A DNA stretch of 64,000 nucleotides from positions 40,436-104,435 of the forward strand of contig DALYJX010000004.1 of NCBI GenBank assembly GCA_031969655.1, read 5' to 3'. The notes beneath the pieces are model-generated. The model was not told where the DNA came from. It searched no databases and saw only the letters and a program-made list of their open reading frames with translations. A program made the position numbers and the translations under genes. The number at the start of each line of letters is the position of its first letter. Positions within the stretch are counted from its first letter, which is position 1. The DNA comes from Microseira sp003486305. Its GTDB lineage: Bacteria > Cyanobacteriota > Cyanobacteriia > Cyanobacteriales > Aerosakkonemataceae. Positions 52,967-61,329 of the stretch are shown piece after piece.

Positions 52967-53971
52967 TTACTTAAAATTAAACTCTCGTTCTCTTGGAGAG
53001 CGCGTCCAGAGCGTGCAAAATCCTCCCAGTGCAGGTTTTCCCTCAATTGTTAAAGTAACTCCCAATCTACTTACTTCAGTTTCACACAACTTTTTTCCAT
53101 TCTTTTCGCTCAATAAAGCTTCGTTCCAACTCATAAATTGACGCGCATATTTCCCCTCATTGCTCATTGCCCACCGCACGGTATCGGCATTCTTCTGAGC
53201 AAATTGACCCTCTGGACTTAACCCCCAATTCAGTGCAGATGCTTCTTTAAGCGTTAACTGCCTGGGGCCAGTCGGATCGAGTTCTGGTACTTTGGCAAAC
53301 CGGGGAATTGCTAACCCGATAAACACGCCTACAGCAATGCAAGAAAACACCACCCCACTGCCAAAAATCACCGACCAGATATCGTGAGCCACTTTCTCTA
53401 ACGCAGCTTGTCGCACTAAGGTTTTCACTGAGTTAGAGATGTTGCGATTTTGTACGGCAACAGCCGCTTTGCTCTGATGTTCTAGAAACTGCCGACTGGT
53501 CAGCGCCCAATTATCGACAAACTGTTGAACTTGCTCTAGTTCTTGGCTGATAATTGCCTGGGAGTTTTTTAAGTCGGACTGCCATCGAGATTGCCACTCT
53601 TTAAAGAAATCGTCAATTTCATCGGGCTTTTTCTCTAACAGCAATTCTAACTGACCTGTTGCCAGTAAAACGATGAAAAGAGGGTCATTTTTATCCAGTC
53701 CGTATCGGTAGGCTGTATTAATGACATGAGCGCGAAATTCAGGGTCTTTCCCTTTAAGCACCTGGCTGATTAATGACTCGGTATTTCGCTCATACATCGG
53801 TCGAGTAGATAGAGGCGATTGGTTTTGAGCGTCTCTAGACTTTAATCCATCGTCTATAAGTTGCCAAAACTCCGGGTCATCAGGAAAGGAATTTTCTTCT
53901 GCATCGGCTTGCTCTGTAACAGCCGAATCTTCGTCAAACTCGTCTAAATCTAAAACCTCTTTTTCGTGCAT
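52967..53971 (-). CDS. DUF6753-like membrane protein
   Basis: 334 residues. The N-terminus is acidic. A middle segment (YRYGLDKNDPLFIVLLATGQLELLLEKKPDEI) is followed by a coiled-coil-like region, one clear transmembrane helix (~222-245; VVFSCIAVGVFIGLAIP) and a C-terminal soluble domain. I link it to DUF6753 of cyanobacterial plasmids from memory. It is the last gene of a minus-strand cluster with a ParA-like ATPase and ParM, suggesting a membrane anchor for segregation or conjugation. Confidence 0.6.
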   Translation of the reverse strand: MHEKEVLDLDEFDEDSAVTEQADAEENSFPDDPEFWQLIDDGLKSRDAQNQSPLSTRPMYERNTESLISQVLKGKDPEFRAHVINTAYRYGLDKNDPLFIVLLATGQLELLLEKKPDEIDDFFKEWQSRWQSDLKNSQAIISQELEQVQQFVDNWALTSRQFLEHQSKAAVAVQNRNISNSVKTLVRQAALEKVAHDIWSVIFGSGVVFSCIAVGVFIGLAIPRFAKVPELDPTGPRQLTLKEASALNWGLSPEGQFAQKNADTVRWAMSNEGKYARQFMSWNEALLSEKNGKKLCETEVSRLGVTLTIEGKPALGGFCTLWTRSPREREFNFK

Positions 53972-53988
53972 TAGACCTCCTCATTCCA

Positions 53989-54771
53989 TCAAGTTACAGA
54001 CGGTTGCGGTTGCTTTTCCACGGGCTTTGCCCCATTTTTTTCTGGCAGTTCAAGGCGGTTTGGGGCATCGTTAAAAAGACCCACGTTTTCTATCAGCTTG
54101 TAAGATTCTTCTAAAAACGTGTGCAGTCGTTGTTGACTAATTAAATGGAAATCAGGTTGTTTCATTGCTTGCTGAAAAGACAAGCGCTTGGTATCAATAA
54201 ATTTCCGCTCTCTCGAACTCAATTGGGGAAAGTCTACGATGGGAATTTGGTGTTTGTGAATTAGCTGGAGAATTTCCTGATGACCTTGCATGTGCGACCA
54301 ATCTTTACACACGCCAAAGTTACGCACTAAAACGTGCTTCAACTGACCTTCAAAATAATTGAAGGAATCGACGAACATTTCGATGCTATCAGCCGTTCCC
54401 CCGCACAAAAACCACTTGCAGATATCAACACCGGACTTTTCTTTAAAATCGGGTGATATTAAATCAGCTTCATCAATCCATTTGTTGATAATGCCATAAG
54501 CACGGGCAGGTAGGTTAACGATGACAGGCATTTCTAAGGCTGTCTCAAAAATGATGTCGATGTCAAAGAACTTTTCTTCATCTTCAACTAAAGCGACAAC
54601 TTGCGCTCCATGTTCGGGATAGCGCTGCTGCACGTCAGGATTTTGGAAATCTCCATCAATTAAGGTGTAAAGCAAATCGTATTTTTGGTTAAATTCGACG
54701 AGGACGCGGGTAAACATAGACTTGCCTACACCTCCTTTCTCGCCATCCACTAAATGAATTCTGTTAGCCAT
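53989..54771 (-). CDS. ParA/MinD-family ATPase (mobilisation or partition type)
   Basis: 260 residues from the ATG at 54771 (MANRIHLVDGEKGGVGKSMF). The deviant Walker A motif GEKGGVGKS is present; the region around TLIDGDFQNPDVQQRY is the Walker A' equivalent. The C-terminal part is not like the ParA at 13015. Similar short ATPases travel with mobilisation genes (MobD-like) or form part of type II-like partition clusters. It lies 13 bp after the gene at 54785. Confidence 0.75.
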   Translation of the reverse strand: MANRIHLVDGEKGGVGKSMFTRVLVEFNQKYDLLYTLIDGDFQNPDVQQRYPEHGAQVVALVEDEEKFFDIDIIFETALEMPVIVNLPARAYGIINKWIDEADLISPDFKEKSGVDICKWFLCGGTADSIEMFVDSFNYFEGQLKHVLVRNFGVCKDWSHMQGHQEILQLIHKHQIPIVDFPQLSSRERKFIDTKRLSFQQAMKQPDFHLISQQRLHTFLEESYKLIENVGLFNDAPNRLELPEKNGAKPVEKQPQPSVT

Positions 54772-54784
54772 AAGCTTTCTCCAA

Positions 54785-55303
54785 CTAACTGAAAGTGGGG
54801 CCAACCATTGCTGGGTCGAAACCTGCTAAATCCAATCCGCTATCGTCTACTTCCTCCTCATCTGTCTCAACTGCTACTGAGTCCGTCTCGCCGATTAAAT
54901 TTGAGCTAAGTTCGGGAGAAAAATCCGACCCAACTGCACTTGCAGCTTGAGATTTTAAACCTAAAAAATGAGGGGAACACTCAGTATGGTGAGCGCAACC
55001 TCTTGCGACTAACAACGACCCTAACTGCTGTCGATTCAGTTCCAGACAAGCACTAATATGATCCACCTGATTTAGCAAGGCATTAATGCAATCCCAACCC
55101 AACTGCTTATTTCGTTCAGAGTCAGCAGCACCCGCAGCTGAGTAAGCTAAAGCTTTCCAAAACGCTTTATAAGCCTTAAAAGCGGCTTCTTTAGGGTCAT
55201 AAACGGGGTGATTGAGCAGGTAATTTAATAAAATTCCATCGTCAGAATCTGCATAAGGCTGACACCGCAGTTGATACGCAATTCGTTCCCGCGTTTTACT
55301 CAT
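54785..55303 (-). CDS. Unknown protein downstream of the mini-ORF repeat array
   Basis: 172 residues (MSKTRERIAYQLRCQPYADS...). A helical N-terminal two thirds (KEAAFKAYKAFWKALAYSAAGAADSE, DHISACLELNRQQLGSLL) precede an acidic C-terminus. No family is recognised. Its first codons (ATGAGTAAAACG) are the same as the start of each 72-bp repeat unit upstream, so its initiation region was copied. It is between ParM and the ParA-like ATPase, so it likely belongs to the same system. Confidence 0.6.
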   Translation of the reverse strand: MSKTRERIAYQLRCQPYADSDDGILLNYLLNHPVYDPKEAAFKAYKAFWKALAYSAAGAADSERNKQLGWDCINALLNQVDHISACLELNRQQLGSLLVARGCAHHTECSPHFLGLKSQAASAVGSDFSPELSSNLIGETDSVAVETDEEEVDDSGLDLAGFDPAMVGPTFS

Positions 55304-55541
55304 GATTTACTCCCCAATTTAAACATCTGAGTTTAATGCCTTAATCGAAGCCAAATTGATCCACGTTTTACTCACAATTTACTCCTCGATTCAAACATCA
55401 GAGTTTAATGCCTTAATCAAAGCCAAATTGATCCACGTTTTACTCACGATTTACTCCTCAATTCAAACAGCTGACTTTAATGTCTTAATCAAATCCAAGT
55501 TTACCCGCGTTTTACTCACGATTTACTCCTCCATTCAAACA
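55293..55541 (-). repeat. 72-bp tandem repeat of translation-start units (four copies)
   Basis: On the minus strand, start codons occur exactly 72 bp apart at 55519 (GTG), 55447 (GTG), 55375 (GTG) and 55303 (ATG, real gene). Each is preceded by GAGGAGTAAAT or GGGGAGTAAAT and followed by AGTAAAACG. The first three units each encode an 18-residue peptide such as VSKTWINLALIKALNSDV and then stop. The first start overlaps the parM stop (GTGAGTAA). Confidence 0.85.
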
Positions 55542-56861
55542 GGATTCATTGCCTTCTTTTCTCTTGACTGCTCCCCGGTATGGCCCTGAAAGCAAGGAAA
55601 TGGCATCTAATTGACCTGTAGAGTCCGTCACAGCAACAGGTGGTGTTTCTACATCATTTGGTTCAGTATTTGGCTCAGCAGAAAGTTTGGTATAAGATTC
55701 AGTAGGCTCTGAATCAAGCTCGGTATTCTTATCAGTTGATTGCTCCAGTTTATGCTGCAACCCCTCAAACTGAGATTTGAAATAAACGAACAAACCATAG
55801 GCATCTGCCAATCGATGCCCCAAACGATCTGGATCTAATTCCGGCGGCACTACAATACCTGCGTGCCAAGATTGAGCATAACGGGAATAATGAGAGCGCA
55901 ACTCGGTTTTGAGGTATTCGGCTGTACCGCCACAAAAGACAATTTCATCGGTATCTGAGGGCAGCACTTCATCAAGCCAATGGGTTAACATCCTTGTATA
56001 GTCAGAGCGAGATTGCTTTACCGCTGCAATTAATTGGTCAATTTCCCGCTCTTTAGCTGCTTCCTCTCGATTGCGAGTTAAACGATAGAAATAAGGACGA
56101 TTGTATCGATCTCCTGAAGTAGCGATCGCTTCTACTAACCGACCCGCATCATAATTAGAGGTGCGCTCTTGCACGAGTTCGACCATCCGCACCATTCCCA
56201 AGTCTGAGGTTTTGCCTTTACCTACAGCACCTCTCGCCGCGACGACTAAAGAGGCATTGCGAAATCCCACCATTGCAAAAGCCGTAACGCGGGTTTTAAA
56301 GGCGGCTCCGAGCTTGCTATTATGAACGATGGAAATACCGCCTCCCTCTTGCAGAGCTTGGGTTTTTTCCAATTTGACTGAAAATCTCCCGGTAGGTGTT
56401 TCAAAAGAAGCAGCGGCACGACTTAATAATTCAAAGAACTGTTTGGAGTCGTTAAACTCACCGGGGGGTAAGAAGACTGCGATCGCTACACTAAAGTGAT
56501 GACCCAAGTCCAACCTCCGCGATATCACCCACAAAGCTGCTAATGCTTTGTATAAAGCACTACTGTACTTGAGGCCAGTTAATCCGATATGTGCGTTGAA
56601 TTGAGATGCGGCTAAGTAACCGACTGCTCGACAATCATTGCCAATTGCAACCCAGGTAATGTTCTCTGGAGAGGCAGAGGTCAAGTTGGGTAGGGTGTAT
56701 GCGTTGGCTGTATCTCGGCTAACTGGCCCTACTTGCGATTCCATTACGAAGGAACCAGCACCGGCTGTGCGCGATCCTTGGTAAAAGACTCTGGTGGATA
56801 AGCCGCCAAAATCCATCACTGCGATCGCATCCGGTACGGCAACTTTTTTCGGTCTTGCCAT
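55512..56861 (-). CDS. parM: ParM/StbA-like actin-type ATPase
   Basis: 449 residues. The N-terminal AIAVMDFGGLSTRVFYQG is the phosphate-1 loop of the actin/ParM fold, with further blocks LGHHFSVAIAVFLPPGEF, RNASLVVAARGAVGKGKTSDLG (phosphate-2-like) and DEIVFCGGTAEYLKTELR (adenosine motif). The C-terminal ~60 residues are a disordered S/T/E-rich tail. ParM filaments push plasmid copies apart. Its stop overlaps the first of the tandem mini-ORFs. A palindrome-rich leader lies upstream. Confidence 0.85.
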   Translation of the reverse strand: MARPKKVAVPDAIAVMDFGGLSTRVFYQGSRTAGAGSFVMESQVGPVSRDTANAYTLPNLTSASPENITWVAIGNDCRAVGYLAASQFNAHIGLTGLKYSSALYKALAALWVISRRLDLGHHFSVAIAVFLPPGEFNDSKQFFELLSRAAASFETPTGRFSVKLEKTQALQEGGGISIVHNSKLGAAFKTRVTAFAMVGFRNASLVVAARGAVGKGKTSDLGMVRMVELVQERTSNYDAGRLVEAIATSGDRYNRPYFYRLTRNREEAAKEREIDQLIAAVKQSRSDYTRMLTHWLDEVLPSDTDEIVFCGGTAEYLKTELRSHYSRYAQSWHAGIVVPPELDPDRLGHRLADAYGLFVYFKSQFEGLQHKLEQSTDKNTELDSEPTESYTKLSAEPNTEPNDVETPPVAVTDSTGQLDAISLLSGPYRGAVKRKEGNESCLNGGVNRE

Positions 56862-56953
56862 AACATACTAATTATTTCACTGCTGTATTGATGTTAGGAA
56901 CAGCAGCTGGCAATAGACTTCCCCCGATCTGGCATTTTAGGATAGTTATACTA

Positions 56954-56976
56954 GACCCCTCTAATTGGAGGGGGTC
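56954..56976. promoter_or_regulatory. GACCCCTC-type palindrome upstream of parM
   Basis: GACCCCTCTAATTGGAGGGGGTC (reported as positions, core CCCTC...GAGGG) is a near-perfect palindrome followed on the plus strand by a short T run. Related CCCTCCAATTGGAGGG palindromes lie at 34862-34879 (with AG-AT centre) and 63645-63660. It may be an operator or terminator. Confidence 0.4.
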
Positions 56977-57046
56977 GTTTTTGTTGATATTTTGATTTCC
57001 CTGCATCCGATTTTCAATTCATACAATGAATGTACAAAGCTAGGTT

Positions 57047-57078
57047 ATTTTATAGTCAAATTAATTTGACTATAAAAT
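57047..57078. promoter_or_regulatory. Perfect 32-bp palindrome between parM and the ubiquitin-like operon
   Basis: The half-site ATTTTATAGTCAAATT is followed immediately by its exact reverse complement, with no spacer. It lies 69 bp beyond the end of the DUF6527-like gene and upstream of parM. It could be a dimeric-regulator operator or a bidirectional terminator. Confidence 0.5.
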
Positions 57079-57147
57079 TCCGTCTTTTTAATTCTAGGTA
57101 AGCAGGGAGGTACAAAAAATTTAAACCAAGGTCGTGTAGCCATAAAA

Positions 57148-57516
57148 CTACTTATACAAGCACCTTGAATCCGAACACCATTCAACCCTACCTTGCTTGA
57201 TCCAGAAATGGCTTTTGCATCCATCTAGCTGTCTTATAGAAGGGCATATAGTTGGTCTGCCGAGCCAATCTACTACAACTGTCCATTTAGGTCGGCGAGA
57301 TTGACTTAGTGATAACAAAATATTTTCGCCGCACCCATCAGGACACTTCAGGCAAGCCCATTTTTTTAATTTTGAGTCGCCAACAATAATAACCACCCCT
57401 AGCTTTATTTCTTCTGGAAATGGATGTCTTGAAAACAACTTGGCGTAAAAGTCAGGCTTTTCAATAACGTGGAAGCCTATCAATGCTGAACGAATTAAGT
57501 TTTGCACCACAATCAC
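57148..57516 (-). CDS. DUF6527-like zinc-binding protein of the ubiquitin-like operon
   Basis: 122 residues. Cysteine pairs CLKCPDGCGE (~55-65) and later CPSIRQLDGCKSHFWI and VEWCSD suggest a zinc-binding treble-clef-like fold, of the kind DUF6527 proteins show. It follows the E1 gene without a gap (stop 57517, start 57516) and is the last gene of the operon. Its place fits a substrate-recognition or E3-like factor, but this is inference. Confidence 0.7.
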   Translation of the reverse strand: MIVVQNLIRSALIGFHVIEKPDFYAKLFSRHPFPEEIKLGVVIIVGDSKLKKWACLKCPDGCGENILLSLSQSRRPKWTVVVDWLGRPTICPSIRQLDGCKSHFWIKQGRVEWCSDSRCLYK

Positions 57517-58932
57517 TCATCCCACTAAACCCAGAAATGGCTCAACATCTCCTATACCCCAACACTCAGCTATTCCGCATACAGAACAGTTTGGATTGGG
57601 ATTGGCTCCTTGCCTGCGATCCTCCATTAAATTGAATTTGCGTACTCGCTGTGCTATTGCGCCGTTGGCTCCCCGGAATCCTTGGAGGCGATGAATTAAT
57701 TCTTGAATCGCCATCGTTGCTACGTCGGTGGTAAAAATTACTACAGATGGGCTGGGATTGCCTTCTCCAATAACATAAGCTTCAGCTTTCCGCCGCTCGT
57801 ACTCGGCTGGATTGGTTCGCTTAAGCGATTCTTCTCCGGCAAGAGTAGTATTAACAATGCCTCGACATAAAAGACAAGGATGATTGGGTAAAAGGAATGT
57901 TACTCGACCGTCCAAAGCCTTAATTTCTGGAGGCTCTCCATCATAAATTTCAATTGCCAGCCCCATATCAATGACAGGCGTTGCATAGTAATAAGCAAAT
58001 CGATTTAGAAAAACTCGACCTGCGTTATCGTCAGTGCAACCAAAAATGATATCGCACGACCTGAGAGCATCGTAGCACTGTGGATCGCTAATCGATGTTG
58101 GAAAAGCTTTAACCTGAACTCCAAATCCTAATTCTGTCAACGCTTGTTCCAGAACTTCTACTTTAAGACGCTTGGCATCGGCATCACTCTGCTTTGCACA
58201 GTGTAGTCGATTTAGATTGGTATCTTCTACTTGGTCTTTGTCAAACAGCGCAATCTTCTGAATGCCTATTCGAGGCAGAAGTATAGCAACTGCACTTCCA
58301 GTAGCACCGCAACCAACTATTCCTACCCGCATCATAGAAAGATCCTGCGTCAAAGCAGGCCCAAATGCTAATGCTTGACGGTGAAATTTTGGTGCTAGTT
58401 CACCTTGTCCTCGTCCTTCGTAGTGCAATCTAATCGATTGACCTGCAACTTGAATTACTTGCAAAGGCACATACAAGTTTTTACTAATCCACAACCGACC
58501 AACGAGTTCGCCTGCGGGGGTCATAATAGCACTCAAGATCTGTGTGCTGGCACCGTTACGGTTCTGTGCTAGCTCCAACAAATCAGGCTCGTTAGCATCA
58601 TCTTGTTCGGAGAAGCAAGCAAAACCTGTTCCGTGAGTGTGAAAAACAGCTAATGTGAGTCCCTTAGTTTGAGCTATTTTCAGGGCGCGAACAAATGAAT
58701 CAGTTTTCCAAGTAATATGTAAGGGAGAGCGAGAAATTACTTCGTCTTCTGGAATAGTTAAGACTTCGTGCGAAATAAATTTGAGATGTGGCTGACCATC
58801 CCAAGGATCGGAGGCGATAGCAGCTACTCCGCACAGCACGTAAGCAGCCCTTTCGTACCCCTCGGCTGCAATTAAAATTTCGTTCAAGCGATTGGCATGG
58901 GGTTGTTGTAAAACTAAACGAGCAACAGTCAA
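57517..58932 (-). CDS. JAB deubiquitinase-like / ThiF (E1-like) fusion protein
   Basis: 471 residues. The N-terminal ~150 residues are a JAB/MPN domain with an intact JAMM motif (H-T-H, then S-x-x-D in HTHGTGFACFSEQDD). From ~200 an E1/ThiF domain follows: MRVGIVGCGATGSAVAILLP (nucleotide loop), DKDQVEDTNLNRLH, and the cysteine block HPCLLCRGIV (candidate catalytic Cys), closing with CSVCGIAEC. It would adenylate the ubiquitin-like protein and trim it or cleave its conjugates. It overlaps the E2 gene by 4 bp. Confidence 0.9.
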   Translation of the reverse strand: MTVARLVLQQPHANRLNEILIAAEGYERAAYVLCGVAAIASDPWDGQPHLKFISHEVLTIPEDEVISRSPLHITWKTDSFVRALKIAQTKGLTLAVFHTHGTGFACFSEQDDANEPDLLELAQNRNGASTQILSAIMTPAGELVGRLWISKNLYVPLQVIQVAGQSIRLHYEGRGQGELAPKFHRQALAFGPALTQDLSMMRVGIVGCGATGSAVAILLPRIGIQKIALFDKDQVEDTNLNRLHCAKQSDADAKRLKVEVLEQALTELGFGVQVKAFPTSISDPQCYDALRSCDIIFGCTDDNAGRVFLNRFAYYYATPVIDMGLAIEIYDGEPPEIKALDGRVTFLLPNHPCLLCRGIVNTTLAGEESLKRTNPAEYERRKAEAYVIGEGNPSPSVVIFTTDVATMAIQELIHRLQGFRGANGAIAQRVRKFNLMEDRRQGANPNPNCSVCGIAECWGIGDVEPFLGLVG

Positions 58933-59309
58933 GCAGCCACCTCCAAAGCATTTTCAATACGCTTGAGCATTGTCCAGATTCCATCTGTTCCAAGTCGCCA
59001 TTCATTGTTATGGCGCGACCATCTCTGCCACTTTTGGCTATTAAATACAAGTGGCTGGTCAGCAGCCGTTGGATACTTTAATCCTGGGAGCAATTTCACC
59101 CAAGGCTGAAGGTAAAACATATCGGGTGGAGCATCAGGATAGCATGAAGGCAATAGGATTAAAATGTCTGCTTGCTCGGTATCATACCGACCAGGCGGCA
59201 GTTTGAATCCTTTGATGACTATTCCTTTTTGCTGACCATCTATCACTTCATCAAAGTTCAAGCCTTTACTCTCCAGGTATTGGCGATCCTTTGCAGGTAA
59301 AAAACTCAT
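58929..59309 (-). CDS. E2-like ubiquitin-conjugating protein (prokaryotic E2 family E)
   Basis: 126 residues. The pattern GIVIKGFKLPPGRYDTEQAD, LLPSCYPDAPPDMFYL, WQRWSRHNNEWR and GIWTMLKRIENAL matches the prokaryotic E2 family E. The YPDAPPDMF hairpin is the E2/RWD hallmark; the only cysteine is C95-region (SCYPDAPP), so the active-site arrangement is not the eukaryotic one. It lies 3 bp after the multi-ubiquitin gene and overlaps the E1 gene start. Confidence 0.85.
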   Translation of the reverse strand: MSFLPAKDRQYLESKGLNFDEVIDGQQKGIVIKGFKLPPGRYDTEQADILILLPSCYPDAPPDMFYLQPWVKLLPGLKYPTAADQPLVFNSQKWQRWSRHNNEWRLGTDGIWTMLKRIENALEVAA

Positions 59310-59312
59310 ACT

Positions 59313-59777
59313 CTAGCCCTCCGTCGTCGCGGTTTTACCAGTGAAAAATTGCTCGATACCTGGTCGCTGCAAGTCTACCTGTTCGTTATTGGCAATTAAG
59401 CGATCATCTCCGCTGCCTCGAACTTCCAGCCAAACGCCGTAAGCAACCGGGTCAACACCTGCTAGCTGCTTTAGCTTTAAACCTGTAATGACTGGTGCGC
59501 CCCACTGGAATCGCCGACCGTCAATTACAAAGAAGAAAGAGCGATCGCTATGCCAGGTGATAAATTTCTCAATCCCATATCGCCTTAAATCAACCGTCTC
59601 GTCTAGCCGAATCTCTTCTAGCTGACCGTCGCTGAGTAATTGGAAGATTAGATACTCATCAGCAGGGCGCTTGGCAGCTTTGTCGAGTAACTGCTGCCCT
59701 GTTACTACTGGATCTTCAAGGGTATAGCCTACGTTGTCTATTTGGACTTTGTAGGACTCTTGCTTTGCTACAGCCAT
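59313..59777 (-). CDS. Multi-ubiquitin-domain protein (two ubiquitin-like repeats)
   Basis: 154 residues. Two related units occupy ~8-72 (YKVQIDNVGYTLEDPVVTGQ... DLRRYGIEKFI) and ~78-147 (FFFVIDGRRFQWGAPVITGL... DLQRPGIEQFF), the multi-ubiquitin pattern. The C-terminus is FFTGKTATTEG, ending in a single glycine, which could be the conjugation site. It is the first gene of the operon and has a strong ribosome-binding site (AGGAGG) and TTGC-type palindromes upstream. It would be activated by the E1 and carried by the E2. Confidence 0.88.
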   Translation of the reverse strand: MAVAKQESYKVQIDNVGYTLEDPVVTGQQLLDKAAKRPADEYLIFQLLSDGQLEEIRLDETVDLRRYGIEKFITWHSDRSFFFVIDGRRFQWGAPVITGLKLKQLAGVDPVAYGVWLEVRGSGDDRLIANNEQVDLQRPGIEQFFTGKTATTEG

Positions 59778-59810
59778 TTTAACCTCCTGAATTGCTAGAG
59801 TGATTTTTGA

Positions 59811-59871
59811 TTGCTAGTTAGCAATTACATTTGTAGTATTGCACTTGTGACTTAAAATTGCAAGTAAGCAA
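59811..59871. promoter_or_regulatory. Two operator-like palindromes between the ubiquitin-like operon and its regulators
   Basis: TTGCTAGTTAGCAA (59811-59824) is a perfect palindrome around GT; TTGCAAGTAAGCAA (59858-59871) is the same pattern TTGCwAGTwAGCAA. They lie 47 bp apart in the 110-bp divergent intergenic region. The adjacent HTH protein is the natural candidate to bind them. Confidence 0.6.
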
Positions 59872-59887
59872 TTAGCTAGGGGGTAAA

Positions 59888-60265
59888 ATGACAAAAAGCC
59901 AGTTTGACGTAGGCGCTTTTTATGCAGCGCTTGATAGTCAGCGGCTGTCTAAGCAAATAACGTGGAAGAAAGTGGGAGAAGAAGCTGGTGTCAGTGCTTC
60001 AACGTTAACTCGGATGTCTCAAGGAAAACGACCAGACGTTGATAGTTTAGCTGCATTACTAAAATGGTCAGGTCTAGATGTTGACTCTTTTGTCAAGCGC
60101 GAACCAAACAGCAACGATAGTAGTGAACCTTCCCAGCTTGCTAAGATAACTGCTTACCTTCGCAGTGACCCAAATTTAACAGAAGAGGCAGCGGAAGCGA
60201 TTGCAGCTGTACTTCAGGTAGCATACGAAAAACTTCGGAAGAAAAATCAGGATGAAGCTTCGTAG
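59888..60265 (+). CDS. XRE-type HTH regulator
   Basis: 125 residues. The HTH is at ~20-60 (SKQITWKKVGEEAGVSASTLTRMSQGKRP). The C-terminal part is helical. It overlaps the ImmA/IrrE gene by 14 bp. By analogy with such pairs, it should repress the divergent operon until the protease cuts it. Confidence 0.85.
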   Translation: MTKSQFDVGAFYAALDSQRLSKQITWKKVGEEAGVSASTLTRMSQGKRPDVDSLAALLKWSGLDVDSFVKREPNSNDSSEPSQLAKITAYLRSDPNLTEEAAEAIAAVLQVAYEKLRKKNQDEAS

Positions 60266-60812
60266 GGGTTTTAAATCTGAGGCTAACGCTTATTCTCGTG
60301 AATTTCGTGCTGAGCTTGGGCTGAAGCCCCACGAGCCGCTAAATCCTTGGTTCTTAGCTGAGCATTTAGCAATTCCGGTATTCTCCCTATCCGATTTTAA
60401 AGAGCAGATTCCTGATGCCGTTGACTATTTAACAAAACAAGATCTTAATAGCTTTTCTGCTGCTACTGTTTTTCTCAACAGCTACGAACGCTTAATAGTG
60501 AATAATGATGCTCATCATCCGTGCCGACAAGCATCTAACCTTGCTCACGAACTCAGTCATGCTATTTTAAGCCACCCAGCAACCCCTCCCTTAGATGAGC
60601 GAGGTTTGCGCTATTTCGATCGGGAAATTGAAGACGAAGCAAATTGGCTCGGACCAGCTTTGCTGGTTTCAGAAGAAGCTGCAATTTACATAATTGAAAC
60701 CGAGATGGAAATACATGATGCCGTTGAACACTACGGCGTCAGCGAACGCTTAATAAATATGCGAATAGGGGTAACAGGCGCTCGTCAACGTGTAGCAAGA
60801 CGCAAAAAATGA
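60252..60812 (+). CDS. ImmA/IrrE-family metallopeptidase
   Basis: 186 residues with the zinc-protease motif ASNLAHELSHAIL (HExxH) and a downstream glutamate in FDREIEDEANWLGPALLVS. Such proteases cleave a cognate HTH repressor on a damage or infection signal. The gene overlaps its HTH partner, so the two are one regulatory unit for the ubiquitin-like operon. Confidence 0.88.
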   Translation: MKLRRGFKSEANAYSREFRAELGLKPHEPLNPWFLAEHLAIPVFSLSDFKEQIPDAVDYLTKQDLNSFSAATVFLNSYERLIVNNDAHHPCRQASNLAHELSHAILSHPATPPLDERGLRYFDREIEDEANWLGPALLVSEEAAIYIIETEMEIHDAVEHYGVSERLINMRIGVTGARQRVARRKK

Positions 60813-61023
60813 CGCAGTTGATGGACAGGGAGTGAACACCAAAGGTTGGCAAAAACGTTTGCCCTCGCAGGTAGGAAACCGCCGTTTAATACAGATAAAC
60901 GCCCTTTTGTCAAGTATCAAGTCAACTGCACCAACTATAAAGCCGCATCAAGGAACTGAAAGCGGGTACATGGGTCAAAGAAGGAGTAGCGTCGCCACCC
61001 CTTCTCCAGACTAAGCTCAAAAG

Positions 61024-61191
61024 CTAGTCTTCCTTACGAACACCTTTGAATGGTTCACCGTTTTGCTTAACATCCATAAACTGTCCGGTTTCAGCGTTAC
61101 GCTTAACCCATTGCCCAGTTACAGGATTTTGGACTTGGCTGCGGTTGTCCACAGCACCACGGCGGTAGCCCTTACCAGTATTCTTTGCCAT
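61024..61191 (-). CDS. Small basic protein with NPVTGQWVKR motif
   Basis: 55 residues from the ATG at 61191, preceded by a perfect AGGAGGTGAT. The sequence (MAKNTGKGYRRGAVDNRSQV..., NPVTGQWVKRNAETGQFMDV) matches a class of very short bacterial proteins often found near toxin or ImmA genes. Function is unknown. It is divergent from the XRE-ImmA gene. Confidence 0.7.
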   Translation of the reverse strand: MAKNTGKGYRRGAVDNRSQVQNPVTGQWVKRNAETGQFMDVKQNGEPFKGVRKED

Positions 61192-61329
61192 CGGTTTATC
61201 ACCTCCTATAAGTCTTTTGACTGATGTAAAAGCACTTTTACATTTACAATCATAATTAGTAAATATAAAGCCCACACCTTTTACAAACCGCCTCACGCCA
61301 TCTAGCGCGTTCGTAAGGGAGTATCAGCT

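Noticed and set aside
60832..61014. 60-codon frame from GTG after the ImmA/IrrE gene
   Set aside because: No ribosome-binding site, low-quality composition, no pattern.
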